Shown here: one piece after another, positions 8,819 to 18,012 of the stretch
Position numbering within the stretch: the stretch's first letter is position 1
Layout of the letters: every line of letters begins with the position of its first letter
Origin: Planctomycetota bacterium
Lineage (GTDB): Bacteria > Planctomycetota > UBA1135 > GCA-002686595
Reading direction: 5' to 3'
DNA: 64,000 bases
NCBI GenBank assembly: GCA_020853575.1
Contig: JADYYP010000045.1
Location: 434,001-498,000, forward strand
Program-made: the position numbers and the translations under genes
The notes under the pieces: model-generated
Seen by the model: the letters and a program-made list of their open reading frames with translations, nothing else
Told to the model about the DNA's origin: nothing
Database searches by the model: none

Positions 8819-10956
8819 ACTTCCAAGACCCGCAGCGTGCTTCGTCCGATGCCAGTGCCGCGGAGGGCGCGAACGGCGCGCCGCGCCCCAGTGCAGAGCA
8901 GCGTGCCGCACTCCAACGTCCCAAAGTGGCCGACGTGCTGGGCGCAGCCAGTGCCGAGGAGCTCGCCGGCTTGTACGCGTTCTGGGGCGGCGTGAACGCG
9001 CCGCCCCCGCCGACGACACCGGCCGAATTGCGGCGCGTGGTGGCTTCGTGGATGAGCGATGGCGAGGTGGCCGAGGCACGCGTCGAGGCGCTCGGCCGCA
9101 AGCAGGCCCAGGTGCTGGCGATGTACCTCGACGCGCCGAGCTACACGCAGAGCCTGCAGGAACTCTCCGATCACAAATTGCTGGCGGTGCTCTCGCGTTA
9201 CGAGCTCGAGAGCGCCACGGGTGTGCTGGCGCGCCACGGACTGGTGCTCGAAGTCCCCGATCGGCGTTCCAAGACCAAGGGCGCGAAGGCCTTCACCGTC
9301 CCGCTCGAGATCGGCGACGGGCTCTTGCGCCAACAACGAGCGAAGCGCCGTGGCGTGTTCGATCTGCTGACACTGCGCGGATTCCTCGATTCCCAGTACG
9401 ACGATCCGGCGCGCGGCAGGCGCACCTCGCCGACGCGGCTGCGCGAGATGTACAAGCTGTACTCGAACGAGCCGGCGGCCTTGGCGCGCGTCGAGCGCCT
9501 CGCCGACGACGTCAGGCCCTTGGTCGAGAAGTCCGTGCTGCAGTTCGGCGGCCTGCTGCCGCGGGCACTGTTCGAGCGCATGGACGAGGCCGAGAGCTCC
9601 TGGAACGGTGCGCGCTGGAAGAGCGTGCTCGAGGAGTCGCTGGTCGGCACCGTGGAGAAGCTCGAGCTCTCGCGCTACGGCATCCACTACTCCGACGAGA
9701 CCCTGATCGTGTTCAACGAGGTGGCGCTGGCCTGGCTGCGCCGCGTCGCCGTTCCCGGCGACCCGGATGCGCCGGAGAGCGAGCACGGGCTGGGCGTCGA
9801 CCTGGTCAGCAACATCTCGCGCTTCATGGGGTTCCTGATCGAGCACAACGTGCGTTTCACGGTGCGCGGCGAGATCTTCAAGACCACCGAGAAGCGCATC
9901 CTGCAGGAGCTGATCCCCAATCCAGGTCGCGAGCTCTCGCGCGCGGCGGTGCTCGACTTCATCTTCGATTTCACGCGCAGCCTGGGCTTGATCGAGTCCA
10001 CCGGCGAACGCACCTTCGCGATCGCGGGTGTCGGCAAGGATTGGGAACAGCGCGCCCTCGAGCACAAGCTCAACACCTTGATCGAGTACGCCGTCGAAGA
10101 GCGCGGCGTCGCCGGGGATTGGTACCACCAGGTGCGCATGCGGCGCATCTTCATGCGCCTACTCAAACGCGTCGAACCGCAGATCTGGTACGACCTGATG
10201 TACCTGCCGTTCCTCTCGCGCAACACCTATCTGGCCGGGTTGGACCAGCTGGCGGTCGACGAGTACTTCTCGGCTCGCAACGACGGCGCGAACTACACGC
10301 CGATGGAAGACCCGCAGCGGCTCGCCTGGAATCTCGCGCGCTGGGTGCGCCAGCGCCTGTACTTGTTCGGGATCGTCGACTTGGGCTACGACAAGGGTGG
10401 CCGACCGGTGGCGATGCGCTTGACGCGCACCGGTGCCAAGCTCCTGGGCGTGGTCGACGCCGCCGGCGCCGCGCCGATGCTCGGGAGCTTGATCGTCACG
10501 CCGGACTTCGAGGTGGTGCTGTTCCCGACCGGGGACGACGACGAGTTGGTCCACGAGCTCGACCGTTTCTGCGTGCGCGAGCAACAGAGCGAGACTCTCC
10601 ACTTCCGCGTCCACGAGCGTTCGGTGCAGCGCGCGCTGAGCGAGGGCATGTTCCTCTCGCGCATCCTGACGACGCTGCGCAATCAATCGCGCACGCCCGT
10701 CCCGCAAAACGTGCTGTTCTCGATCCGCGACTGGGCCGGTCGCGCGGGCCTCTTGCACCTCGACGCCCAACTCGTGCTGCGGGGCGACGATCCGGACACC
10801 CTGCGTCGCTTCCAGCAAGACGCTGGCGTGAAGAACTTCGTCCGCGATGTGCTGGACGAGCGGCGCCTGCAACTGAAGTCCCGCTTCGCGCAGCGGCGCT
10901 TGCAGGCTTTGCTGCGCGAATTCGGCTACCTGGTGGAGCTCGACGGCGGCGCGTGA
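8815..10956 (+). CDS. Helicase-associated protein with Helicase_C_3 (XPB/Ssl2-like) domain
   Basis: A 713-residue partner of the upstream helicase. The region around residues 550-680, beginning S-L-I-V-T-P-D-F-E-V-V-L-F, matches the Helicase_C_3 family known from Mycobacterium tuberculosis Rv0862c, which also sits beside an XPB gene. No Walker A or DEAD/DEVH motif is present, so it is not itself a helicase motor. The first 30 residues are Ala/Ser-rich and probably disordered. The GTG at 8815 is chosen because it overlaps the helicase stop as GTGA; the frame is open upstream only as a shadow of the helicase gene. A role as regulator or DNA-binding partner of XPB is an inference from gene order. 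Confidence 0.85.
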   Translation: MNFQDPQRASSDASAAEGANGAPRPSAEQRAALQRPKVADVLGAASAEELAGLYAFWGGVNAPPPPTTPAELRRVVASWMSDGEVAEARVEALGRKQAQVLAMYLDAPSYTQSLQELSDHKLLAVLSRYELESATGVLARHGLVLEVPDRRSKTKGAKAFTVPLEIGDGLLRQQRAKRRGVFDLLTLRGFLDSQYDDPARGRRTSPTRLREMYKLYSNEPAALARVERLADDVRPLVEKSVLQFGGLLPRALFERMDEAESSWNGARWKSVLEESLVGTVEKLELSRYGIHYSDETLIVFNEVALAWLRRVAVPGDPDAPESEHGLGVDLVSNISRFMGFLIEHNVRFTVRGEIFKTTEKRILQELIPNPGRELSRAAVLDFIFDFTRSLGLIESTGERTFAIAGVGKDWEQRALEHKLNTLIEYAVEERGVAGDWYHQVRMRRIFMRLLKRVEPQIWYDLMYLPFLSRNTYLAGLDQLAVDEYFSARNDGANYTPMEDPQRLAWNLARWVRQRLYLFGIVDLGYDKGGRPVAMRLTRTGAKLLGVVDAAGAAPMLGSLIVTPDFEVVLFPTGDDDELVHELDRFCVREQQSETLHFRVHERSVQRALSEGMFLSRILTTLRNQSRTPVPQNVLFSIRDWAGRAGLLHLDAQLVLRGDDPDTLRRFQQDAGVKNFVRDVLDERRLQLKSRFAQRRLQALLREFGYLVELDGGA

Positions 10957-11597
10957 AGCTCCCCGGTGGCATCGTGGCGCTCTCCCCGGGCGATCTCGCG
11001 CCGCCGCGAATGTCGGCGTTCGAGCACGCTGTGGCGCAGTGCTTCGAAGCCGGCGTCCGCTGCTTCGTCCTGCGCGAGCCCGCGCTGGGGGACCGTGAGT
11101 TCGCAGCGCTCGCCACGCGCTTGCGAGCGCGCCTCGACCCAGCGCTCGGAGCCTGGTTGGCGTTCCACGATCGTCCGCACTTGGCTGCTTCGCTCGGCGC
11201 CGACGCCGTGCATCTGGGAGGGCGCTCACTGCGGCCGCGCGAGGTGCGCCCGTGGCTCGAGCCTTCGATCGCCATCCTGCTCTCGGTGCACGTGGGTGAT
11301 GATCCGCTCGAGTGGGACGGTGCGCAGGTGTTGGTGCACGCGCCTGTTTTCGACACGTTCAAGGGCGGCGCGCGCCACGCGGGCCGAGGCATCGATGCTC
11401 TCGCCAGCACGGTGCGCCAAGGCGCGCGAGCGGTGCTGGCTCTGGGAGGCTTGCAGCCCGAGCACGCCTCCCTCGTCCGAGCGAGCGGCGCGGTCGGCAT
11501 GGCGGTGCTGTCCGGCATCCTGAGCCGACCCGATCCCGCGGCACGGGCGCGCGAGTACCTGCGAGAGTGGAACGACAGCGCCGCGGCTCACACGTGA
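10953..11597 (+). CDS. Thiamine-phosphate synthase-like protein (ThiE/TenI family)
   Basis: A 214-residue TIM-barrel protein. Family marks are G-V-R-C-F-V-L-R-E at 34-42, H-D-R at 72-74, A-D-A-V-H-L-G at 83-89 and a late A-L-G-G phosphate-binding turn. ThiE joins the pyrimidine and thiazole halves of thiamine, and the next gene, thiL, makes the following step, which supports the assignment. The usual R-E-K of ThiE reads R-E-P here (41-43), so a TenI-like or altered activity is possible. The GTG start at 10953 overlaps the preceding stop as GTGA; an ATG at codon 20 would cut the first strand of the barrel. Confidence 0.75.
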   Translation: MKLPGGIVALSPGDLAPPRMSAFEHAVAQCFEAGVRCFVLREPALGDREFAALATRLRARLDPALGAWLAFHDRPHLAASLGADAVHLGGRSLRPREVRPWLEPSIAILLSVHVGDDPLEWDGAQVLVHAPVFDTFKGGARHAGRGIDALASTVRQGARAVLALGGLQPEHASLVRASGAVGMAVLSGILSRPDPAARAREYLREWNDSAAAHT

Positions 11598-11648
11598 GCC
11601 CACGGGCGCCAAGGTGGTCGGAGTCGCTCGAGGCGCTACGATGCGCAG

Positions 11649-12569
11649 GTGAGCTGGAACGAAGCGCAACTGCACCGCTGGCTCGCTCGGCGTCCGCGCC
11701 CGCGCGTCGCGCTCGAGCGCGGGAACGATGCCGCCCTGCTGGCGAAGTCGCTGTTGCGGCCGGTGGTGTGCGTGGATCAAGTCGTCGAAGGCGTGCACTT
11801 CACGCGGCACGTCCCGGCGCGTTCGATCGGCTGGAAGGCCTGCGCACGAGCGCTCTCGGATCTCGCGGCGTCCGCCGCCGAGCCGCGCGCCGTGCTGTTG
11901 GCCTTGCGCGCGCCACGCGAGGCGACTCAACAGCGTCTGCAAGCCCTCATTTCCGCCGTCGACGCTTGCGCGCGCGCGCATGGCGCAGAGCTGGTCGCCG
12001 GCGACACCAGCTGCGCTCCCGGCCCGCTGGCGCTGACGGTCACGGCTCTGGGTGACTTGCTCGGTGCGCGTCACGCCGTGTCCCGCTCCGCCGCGCGCCC
12101 GGGTCAGGTCGTCGTCGCGACCGGCGCGTTCGGAGGCAGCGCCCTCGGACGCCATCTGGCGCTCCAGCCGCGGATTGCGCAGGGGCGCTGGCTGGTCGAG
12201 CTCGGCGCGACGGCGATGATGGACGTGTCCGACGGACTGGCCCTCGACCTGTGGCGCTTGGCGCGCGCGTCGCGGGTGGCGATCGAGATCGGCAACGTCC
12301 CGATCCACCGCGATGCGCGACGGCTGGCGCGCCGCACCGGCCGCAGCGCGCTGCAGCACGCGCTCCACGACGGCGAAGACCACGAGTTGGTGGCGACGCT
12401 GCCCGCGAACGCGGTCACCCGTGCGCTCCGCGAGGCAGCGCTCCGTTGCCCTGGGTTCACCTGTCTGGGCAACGTGCGACGCGGCCGAGGGCTGCGCATT
12501 CCGCACGCGGAGACCTCCGACGCGACCGTGGCCTTCGACGGTACGGGAGGCTGGATTCATGGCCGGTGA
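11649..12569 (+). CDS. thiL: Thiamine-monophosphate kinase
   Basis: A 306-residue ThiL of the PurM/HypE fold. ThiL phosphorylates thiamine phosphate to the active cofactor thiamine diphosphate. Recognisable stretches are G-N-D-A-A-L-L near residue 25 (usually G-D-D-A-A-x-L), D-Q-V-V-E-G-V-H-F at 43-51, L-S-D-L-A-A-S-A-A-E-P near 70, G-D-T-S near 118 and D-V-S-D-G-L in the second half. The GTG at 11649 is taken as the start; the nearby ATG at 11641 is out of frame. The gene ends 11 bases inside tsaE. Confidence 0.9.
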   Translation: MSWNEAQLHRWLARRPRPRVALERGNDAALLAKSLLRPVVCVDQVVEGVHFTRHVPARSIGWKACARALSDLAASAAEPRAVLLALRAPREATQQRLQALISAVDACARAHGAELVAGDTSCAPGPLALTVTALGDLLGARHAVSRSAARPGQVVVATGAFGGSALGRHLALQPRIAQGRWLVELGATAMMDVSDGLALDLWRLARASRVAIEIGNVPIHRDARRLARRTGRSALQHALHDGEDHELVATLPANAVTRALREAALRCPGFTCLGNVRRGRGLRIPHAETSDATVAFDGTGGWIHGR

Positions 12570-13053
12570 CGCGCTCGAGCTCGTCACCACCTCGGCCTCC
12601 GACACCGAGCGCGTGGCCGCGGCGCTGGCGGCGGAACTCCGCGCGGGAGACGTGCTGGCGCTGCACGGCGAGCTCGGCGGCGGCAAGACCTGCTTCGTGC
12701 GCGGGCTGGCGCGCGGGCTGGGCGTCGTGGGAGACGTGTCCAGCCCGACCTTCACGCTGATGCAAACCTATCCGGGCCGAATCCCGCTGTACCACCTCGA
12801 CGCTTGGATGCAGGCCCGCGGAGAGGCCTTCCTGAGCGACGGAGGCGCCGAGTGGCTGACGGGCGAGGGCGTCGCCGCGGTGGAGTGGGCCGATCGGGTA
12901 AAGGAGTGGCTGCCCGCGGAGCGCTTCGAAGTGAGCTTCGGCCACCTGGGGGGTGAGCGGCGTCGGCTCGCGCTGCGCTGGACTGGCGCCGGAGAGCGCT
13001 TGGCGGCGGTGCGCCGCGCCCAGGCGGCGCTGGAATCCGACCAGAAGCGCTGA
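12559..13053 (+). CDS. tsaE: tRNA threonylcarbamoyladenosine biosynthesis ATPase TsaE
   Basis: A 164-residue P-loop ATPase. The Walker A G-E-L-G-G-G-K-T is at 37-44, followed by the family marks S-S-P-T-F-T-L near 61-67, Y-H-L-D and V-E-W-A-D-R. TsaE drives the TsaB/TsaD complex that adds threonylcarbamoyl to A37 of ANN-decoding tRNAs. The ATG at 12559 lies inside thiL, giving an 11-base overlap. The C-terminal 30 residues are rich in Arg and Ala and longer than in E. coli. TsaB and TsaD are not in this window. Confidence 0.93.
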   Translation: MAGDALELVTTSASDTERVAAALAAELRAGDVLALHGELGGGKTCFVRGLARGLGVVGDVSSPTFTLMQTYPGRIPLYHLDAWMQARGEAFLSDGGAEWLTGEGVAAVEWADRVKEWLPAERFEVSFGHLGGERRRLALRWTGAGERLAAVRRAQAALESDQKR

Positions 13054-13073
13054 ACCATGCCGCACGGGCCGCG

Positions 13074-13670
13074 TTGGGGGAGTCGTTGAAGGGGACCTGG
13101 GATGCCGACCGGGATCCGCTGACCGCGCTCCGCTCGGGCGATCAAGGACCCTTCGAGAACTTCGTCCGCACGGAGATCGGGACCTTCCTCGGTTTCTTCC
13201 AACGCCTGGGCGCCGACCGGGCCGAAGCCGAGGACCTGGCCCAGGAAGTGTTCCTCAAGTTGTACCGCAGTGCCGCCAGCTACGATCCTCAGTCGCGCTT
13301 CTCGAGCTTCGCCCTGCGCGTCGCTCGCAATGCGTGGATCGACCGGCGCCGCCGCCGCGCAGTGCGCCCGCAGGCGAGCTCGCTCGACGAAACGACGGAC
13401 GACGAGCGCCCGCGCGGCGCGGACGTGAGCAACAACGATCTCCCGGTGCACCAAAGCGTCGAGATCGCCGAGGACAAGCAGCGGCTGGCCGCGGCGATTC
13501 GCACCCTGCCGCGCATGCACGCCGCGGTGTTCGAGCTGGCCGTGATCCAGGGGCTGCCCTACGGTGAGATCGCGGAGACGCTCGGCATCCCGGTGGGCAC
13601 GGTGAAGTCACGCGTGTTCAACGCGCTGCGCAAGCTGCGCGAGTCGCTGGGGGAAGGAGGCGCAGCATGA
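13074..13670 (+). CDS. ECF RNA polymerase sigma factor
   Basis: A 198-residue sigma-70 family protein with only regions 2 and 4. Region 2 includes A-E-D-L-A-Q-E-V-F-L-K-L-Y and then the promoter-melting segment ending in a run of arginines (near residues 60-95). Region 4 has the helix-turn-helix L-P-Y-G-E-I-A-E-T-L-G-I-P-V-G-T-V-K-S-R near 160-180. No ATG is available before region 2, so TTG at 13074 is used; TTG at 13086, 3 bases after a GGGGGAG, is an alternative. The stop overlaps the next start as ATGA, the usual arrangement for a sigma factor and its membrane anti-sigma. Confidence 0.93.
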   Translation: MGESLKGTWDADRDPLTALRSGDQGPFENFVRTEIGTFLGFFQRLGADRAEAEDLAQEVFLKLYRSAASYDPQSRFSSFALRVARNAWIDRRRRRAVRPQASSLDETTDDERPRGADVSNNDLPVHQSVEIAEDKQRLAAAIRTLPRMHAAVFELAVIQGLPYGEIAETLGIPVGTVKSRVFNALRKLRESLGEGGAA

Positions 13671-14734
13671 GCACTGGTCATCGCCATCTCGAGGAGGTGG
13701 ACTTGCTCGAGCTCTTGCTCGACGGCCAACGGCTCGAGGAACGCACCCAGCGCTTGGCCGCGCTGCGCACCTGCACCGAATGCGCCCAGCGCCTGGACCT
13801 CCTGGCGAGCTTCGTCGAGCGCGCTCGCGAAGCCGCCGAGCTCGGATTCGAGCCCACCGACGACGCGCCGCTCGTCCAACGCATCCTCTCCGCGACGACG
13901 CGTGAAGACGCGAGCCCGCGCGGCGATCTGCGGCTGGTGTGGCGCTTCGCGGTTGCGCGATTGCGTGCGAGCGCCGTGCTGCGCGTTGCGGCCGCGATTC
14001 TGGTGGCGCACCTGATCGCGCTGCCGGTGTTGGCCTGGATCGTCCTGCGCGAGCCGGCACCGTCGGGACATTTCAGCGGCGTGATCGTGCTGCCTCACGA
14101 TCCGGTGTACCCGCGCGAGATCGAAGCGGAGCCTGAGCGCGAACCGACGGCCGACCTGCCGGAGAGCGATCCGCCTCTGATCGACGTCGAGGACGGCGAG
14201 CGCGATTCGGCGCTGGGTTGGCTCGACGTCGCGCGCCGCAACGATCTCGCCCGCTGGCGCGCCCTGGCGCCGAAGAGTGACGCCAACCAGCCGGCGACGG
14301 ACGAAGTGGCGCGCCTGCTCGACCTGCGGGCACTGCAGCTCGCGGGGGCGGCGATCGAGATCCCGGCGCTTGGAGCGCAGGCATCGATCGACGCACAGGC
14401 GCTGCGCGTCGAGCTGCTGCTCGACCGCTGGGCCGTGACCGGGATCCGGCCGAGCACGCTGGAGTTGGACCTCACCCGGCTCGTCGCGGACGATGCCGTC
14501 GAGCGCTCCGCGCTGGCCGCCTGCAGCCTGCACCGCGCGGCTGCGTTCGGCGCGCTGACCGGGCCGCGCTGGAATGCTCGGGTGCAAGGCACGGGTGCGG
14601 TGAGCGCCATCGCTCGACGCCTTGCGCGCGAACCGCTCGAGGGCGTTTGGCTCGATGCGCTGGCCGAATTGTCTCGTGCTGAGCGAGCCGACCGCGCGCG
14701 CGCCATCGGCGCCTGGCTGGCGCCGCGGCGTTGA
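13667..14734 (+). CDS. Putative membrane anti-sigma factor
   Basis: A 355-residue protein translationally coupled to the ECF sigma gene. The N-terminal 40 residues have an acidic helix and C-T-E-C (C-x2-C), as in zinc-type anti-sigma domains, although the usual preceding His is not obvious. One hydrophobic span at about residues 101-127 would put the remaining 230 residues outside the cytoplasmic membrane. The outer part is helical with no recognised motif. The role is inferred from coupling and topology: it would hold the sigma factor at the membrane until an external signal is sensed. The mixture of C-x2-C and large exterior makes regulated proteolysis plausible but unproven. Confidence 0.7.
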   Translation: MSTGHRHLEEVDLLELLLDGQRLEERTQRLAALRTCTECAQRLDLLASFVERAREAAELGFEPTDDAPLVQRILSATTREDASPRGDLRLVWRFAVARLRASAVLRVAAAILVAHLIALPVLAWIVLREPAPSGHFSGVIVLPHDPVYPREIEAEPEREPTADLPESDPPLIDVEDGERDSALGWLDVARRNDLARWRALAPKSDANQPATDEVARLLDLRALQLAGAAIEIPALGAQASIDAQALRVELLLDRWAVTGIRPSTLELDLTRLVADDAVERSALAACSLHRAAAFGALTGPRWNARVQGTGAVSAIARRLAREPLEGVWLDALAELSRAERADRARAIGAWLAPRR

Positions 14735-14858
14735 CGCGTGGGGCTGGCGCGATCGCCGACGTGAGCGGCACGCGGCCGCCACTTGGGTGCGGGTTTTGCG
14801 CACGGCCGCGGTGCCTTCCGTGGTGAGACGCGGTAGCAGCCGCTAACCTCTCCCGCCC

Positions 14859-16322
14859 ATGTTCTTCGCCGCTGTTGTCCTGTTCGTCGCATCACTGCCG
14901 CAAGACGCGACAGTTCCTTCCACGGGCGCGCTTCAACTGCGTCTCGACGACGCCCTGCGCACCGCGCTGGAGAACGACCTGTCGCTCAAGATCGAGGACG
15001 TCGCCATCGACATCGCCGAGTTGGAGTTCCGGCGCGGCTGGGGTGCCTTCGATCCGATCGCGCGCGCCACCGCTGGCTACACCAACAGCGAGCGCCCCAA
15101 CACGCAGCCGTTCTTGCCGGTCAGCTCGATCGACTCCGAGGTGTACTCGTTCGGCGCCGGAGTCAACTTGCCGCTGCTGACCGGCGGCTCCTTCGACGCC
15201 TCGGTGCAGCAGGACACGCAAACGACCAACGTCAGCGTGTTCCCGACGTCGGTGAGCGACACCCTGGCCCTGTCCTTCAATCAACCGCTGCTGCGCGGCG
15301 CCTGGTACGAGTACAAGACCTCGGGATTGCGCGAGAGCGGCAAGCGCTACATGGCGCAAATCGAGCGCGCGCAACAGGCTCGCCAGGATCTGCTCAAGCG
15401 CGTCGAAGACGCCTACTGGGACCTGGTCGCGGCCGGCGAGCAGTTGCGCGTTGCCGAGGAGACGCTGGCGCTGGGCCGCGAGCAGCTCGAGCAGAACCGC
15501 CGCCGACTCGACGCCGGAGTCGGCACCGAGGTCGAGGTGCTGCAGGCAGAAACCAACGTCGCGCAGCGCATCGAGCAGCGGCTGGCGCGCGAGGTCAGCG
15601 TGCGGGGCGCGGCCGACCGCCTGAAGGGACTGATGTACCCAGGCACCGATCCCGCGAAGTGGGATCTCGAGATCACGCCGGTGAGCTCGTTGCCGGCGGT
15701 GAAGCCCGAGAACATCCCCAATTGGGGTGCTGCGCTGGCGATCGCGCTGACCGCTCGGCCCGAACTCAAGCGCCAGGCCTTCGAGATCGAGGCCGTCGAG
15801 GAACAGCTCGTCCGCGCGACCAGCGACCGGCGCCCCACGCTCGACTTCTCGCTCTCGACCTCGAGCTCCGCAGTCGACGGCGGCGAATGGGACGCGCTGC
15901 GCGACGCGGCTTCCTGGGACTTTCCAACCTACCAGGCATCGCTGAGCTTCTCGTCGCCGACGATGAACATCGCCGCGCTCGCGGCCGAGCGCAGCGCGCG
16001 CGCCGCGATGCGTTCGGCGCGGCTGGTCTACGACCAAATCGAGTCCCAGATCGTCGAAGAGGTGCGCGCAGCGGTGCGCAACACTCAGTACTCGATCGAG
16101 GCCGTGCGGGCCGCCAACGCCAGCACCGAACTGGCTCGCCGACAGCTCGCCGCGGAGCAAGCGCGTTTTCGCGAAGGTCTGTCGACCAATTTTCAGGTGC
16201 TGGAATTCCAGCAGCAACTCGCGGAGTCGCTGTACTCCCAGACCCTGGCACGCGCCAATCTCGCCAAGGCCCTGACGGCGCTCGAAAAGGCGCAAGGCAC
16301 CCTGGATGTCGAGCCGCGCTAG
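14859..16322 (+). CDS. TolC-family outer-membrane efflux protein
   Basis: A 487-residue outer membrane factor. An N-terminal hydrophobic stretch (residues 2-13) serves as signal peptide. Two structural repeats of about 200 residues follow, each with long amphipathic helices (for example around 150-260 and 370-480) and the beta-barrel strands between them. The sequence L-D-D-A-L-R-T-A-L-E-N-D near 28-39 is typical of the first TolC helix. TolC proteins form the exit duct of tripartite pumps and type I secretion; no pump or adaptor gene is adjacent. The last 17 bases overlap the next gene, so the two are probably co-transcribed. Confidence 0.9.
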   Translation: MFFAAVVLFVASLPQDATVPSTGALQLRLDDALRTALENDLSLKIEDVAIDIAELEFRRGWGAFDPIARATAGYTNSERPNTQPFLPVSSIDSEVYSFGAGVNLPLLTGGSFDASVQQDTQTTNVSVFPTSVSDTLALSFNQPLLRGAWYEYKTSGLRESGKRYMAQIERAQQARQDLLKRVEDAYWDLVAAGEQLRVAEETLALGREQLEQNRRRLDAGVGTEVEVLQAETNVAQRIEQRLAREVSVRGAADRLKGLMYPGTDPAKWDLEITPVSSLPAVKPENIPNWGAALAIALTARPELKRQAFEIEAVEEQLVRATSDRRPTLDFSLSTSSSAVDGGEWDALRDAASWDFPTYQASLSFSSPTMNIAALAAERSARAAMRSARLVYDQIESQIVEEVRAAVRNTQYSIEAVRAANASTELARRQLAAEQARFREGLSTNFQVLEFQQQLAESLYSQTLARANLAKALTALEKAQGTLDVEPR

Positions 16323-18006
16323 CTGCTCCGGTTGGCTGCGCGGGCAGCTGTTGAGCGCGCTGGCAACAGCCGCATCGATCCTCGGATGCGGTGGGGCGCC
16401 AGAGTCTCCACGAGGCCCGCAGCCCGAAGCCGCCAGCGACGCGCACGAGGGCCGCCCGGATCCCAAGGACGACCCGCGGATCGACTACTTGTTGGTGCTG
16501 GGGGCGCGCTCGGACCACTACGACGTGGACACCTCAGACACGCTGGGCATCTTGAGCCAGATGCTGCTGCACGGTCAGCGCGATCCGCTGCGGCGAGCTC
16601 GCGAAGAGCTCGGCGCCGCGGGCGCAGATGGCCTGCGCGTCGCGCAGCGCGTCATCGACTTGTATTTCGAGGATCCCCAGGGTGGGGCGCATCTGCGCAA
16701 CGCGATCGACGTCGTGCACCGCAGCAACCATCCAGATGCGCGCCGGGCTGCGCTGCAGCTCGTGCGCCATCGCGATCCGGGCGTGGCGACGCTCGCCATG
16801 GCCGCGCTCGAGAAGCACGGCAAGCCCGAGGACTACGACGCAGTGCGGGCGCGCTTCGACGACATCGACCCGGAGTTCAAACTCAAGACCTTGCACAGTG
16901 CCTGGCGCCTCGACGCGCGGCGCTCCGATCTCGAGTTCATCGATTGGCTTCAGCACGGGAAGCTCGATGGACTGTGGGACGAGTTCGCGGCGCTGCTCTC
17001 CGAGGCCGAAGCACCCGAGGTGATCGGGCGCTTGAGCGCGATGTGGCGCGACGCTGCACCGCGCTGCAAGGCACTGCTGGCGGCGCCCTGCGCGCGCGCC
17101 GGTGACAGCGAAGCGCTCGCGTTCCTGCGCACTGAGCTGGAAGCGGGCGAACTCTGGCGCAAGGAGGCGGCGGTTGCCGCGTTGCAGCGCGCCAAGTTCG
17201 AGCCCGAGCTGGTGGAGGTCGCGCGCAGTTCGCCATCGACCGTGCTGCGTTCGCGCGCCATCAATGCGCTGGTCGAGCTCGACGCGACACAGCGCCACGT
17301 CGATGTTCTGCGCGCGAACGCGACGTCGGCCGATTCCGCTTTGGCCAACACGTGCTTGGGGCTGTTGGTCCGCATGCAAGATCCGGCTGCTCTCGACCGC
17401 GCGATCGCCGCCTTGGAGGGCAGCGACAGCGAGGCTTTCCAGACCGCGATCTCGGCCTTGCGCGAGGTGATGCACGCCAATCCAGAGCTCGCGCGCCGGG
17501 TGTACGGCACGCTCTGCCGCCGCCGCGAGCCGGAAGCCCACATGCCGCTTGGAGATCAGGTCAGAACGCTGCAGGCGCTCGGCCAGGTTCCACTCGAAGA
17601 GTCCGCACGCGCGCTGCTGGAGCTGTCGCGTGGTGCGGTCGGCGAGATCGCGGGCCTGCCGGCCGAGCGCTGGCTGGTTCAGCAAGCCGGGAACGTCGGG
17701 ATCGCGGGGCAGCGCTTGCTTGCCAAGGAGCTCGACAGCGAAAGCGATCCGGCACGGCGCGTCGATCTGATCGAGGGCCTGGCGATCCAAGGTGGTCCAC
17801 TGGCTCTGACGCTGCTCGCGAGGTTCATCGAGAGCGACGGGGCGCGGCCCTACGAGATCCTGTACGCCGCAGATCGCCTGATCCGCATCGGAACGGTCGA
17901 GGAGATCGCGCCGCTGCTCAAGCGCGTCGCCCTGCGTGTGCAGCAAGCAGACGTGCGGCTCGCGCTCCAGAGCATGCTGTGGAGCTCGTACCCTGCGCCG
18001 CACTGA
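16306..18006 (+). CDS. Lipoprotein with HEAT-like repeats
   Basis: A 566-residue protein beginning with a hydrophobic leader and a lipobox I-L-G-C near residue 28, so it should be lipid-anchored. After a disordered Pro/Glu-rich stretch the protein is a chain of short helix pairs, for example A-A-L-Q-L-V-R-H-R-D-P-G-V-A near 150, as in HEAT solenoids. No catalytic motif is visible. The start overlaps the TolC-like gene by 17 bases. HEAT solenoids mediate protein contacts; what it binds is unknown. A hairpin follows the stop. Confidence 0.75.
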   Translation: MSSRASCSGWLRGQLLSALATAASILGCGGAPESPRGPQPEAASDAHEGRPDPKDDPRIDYLLVLGARSDHYDVDTSDTLGILSQMLLHGQRDPLRRAREELGAAGADGLRVAQRVIDLYFEDPQGGAHLRNAIDVVHRSNHPDARRAALQLVRHRDPGVATLAMAALEKHGKPEDYDAVRARFDDIDPEFKLKTLHSAWRLDARRSDLEFIDWLQHGKLDGLWDEFAALLSEAEAPEVIGRLSAMWRDAAPRCKALLAAPCARAGDSEALAFLRTELEAGELWRKEAAVAALQRAKFEPELVEVARSSPSTVLRSRAINALVELDATQRHVDVLRANATSADSALANTCLGLLVRMQDPAALDRAIAALEGSDSEAFQTAISALREVMHANPELARRVYGTLCRRREPEAHMPLGDQVRTLQALGQVPLEESARALLELSRGAVGEIAGLPAERWLVQQAGNVGIAGQRLLAKELDSESDPARRVDLIEGLAIQGGPLALTLLARFIESDGARPYEILYAADRLIRIGTVEEIAPLLKRVALRVQQADVRLALQSMLWSSYPAPH

Positions 18007-18012
18007 GGCACG

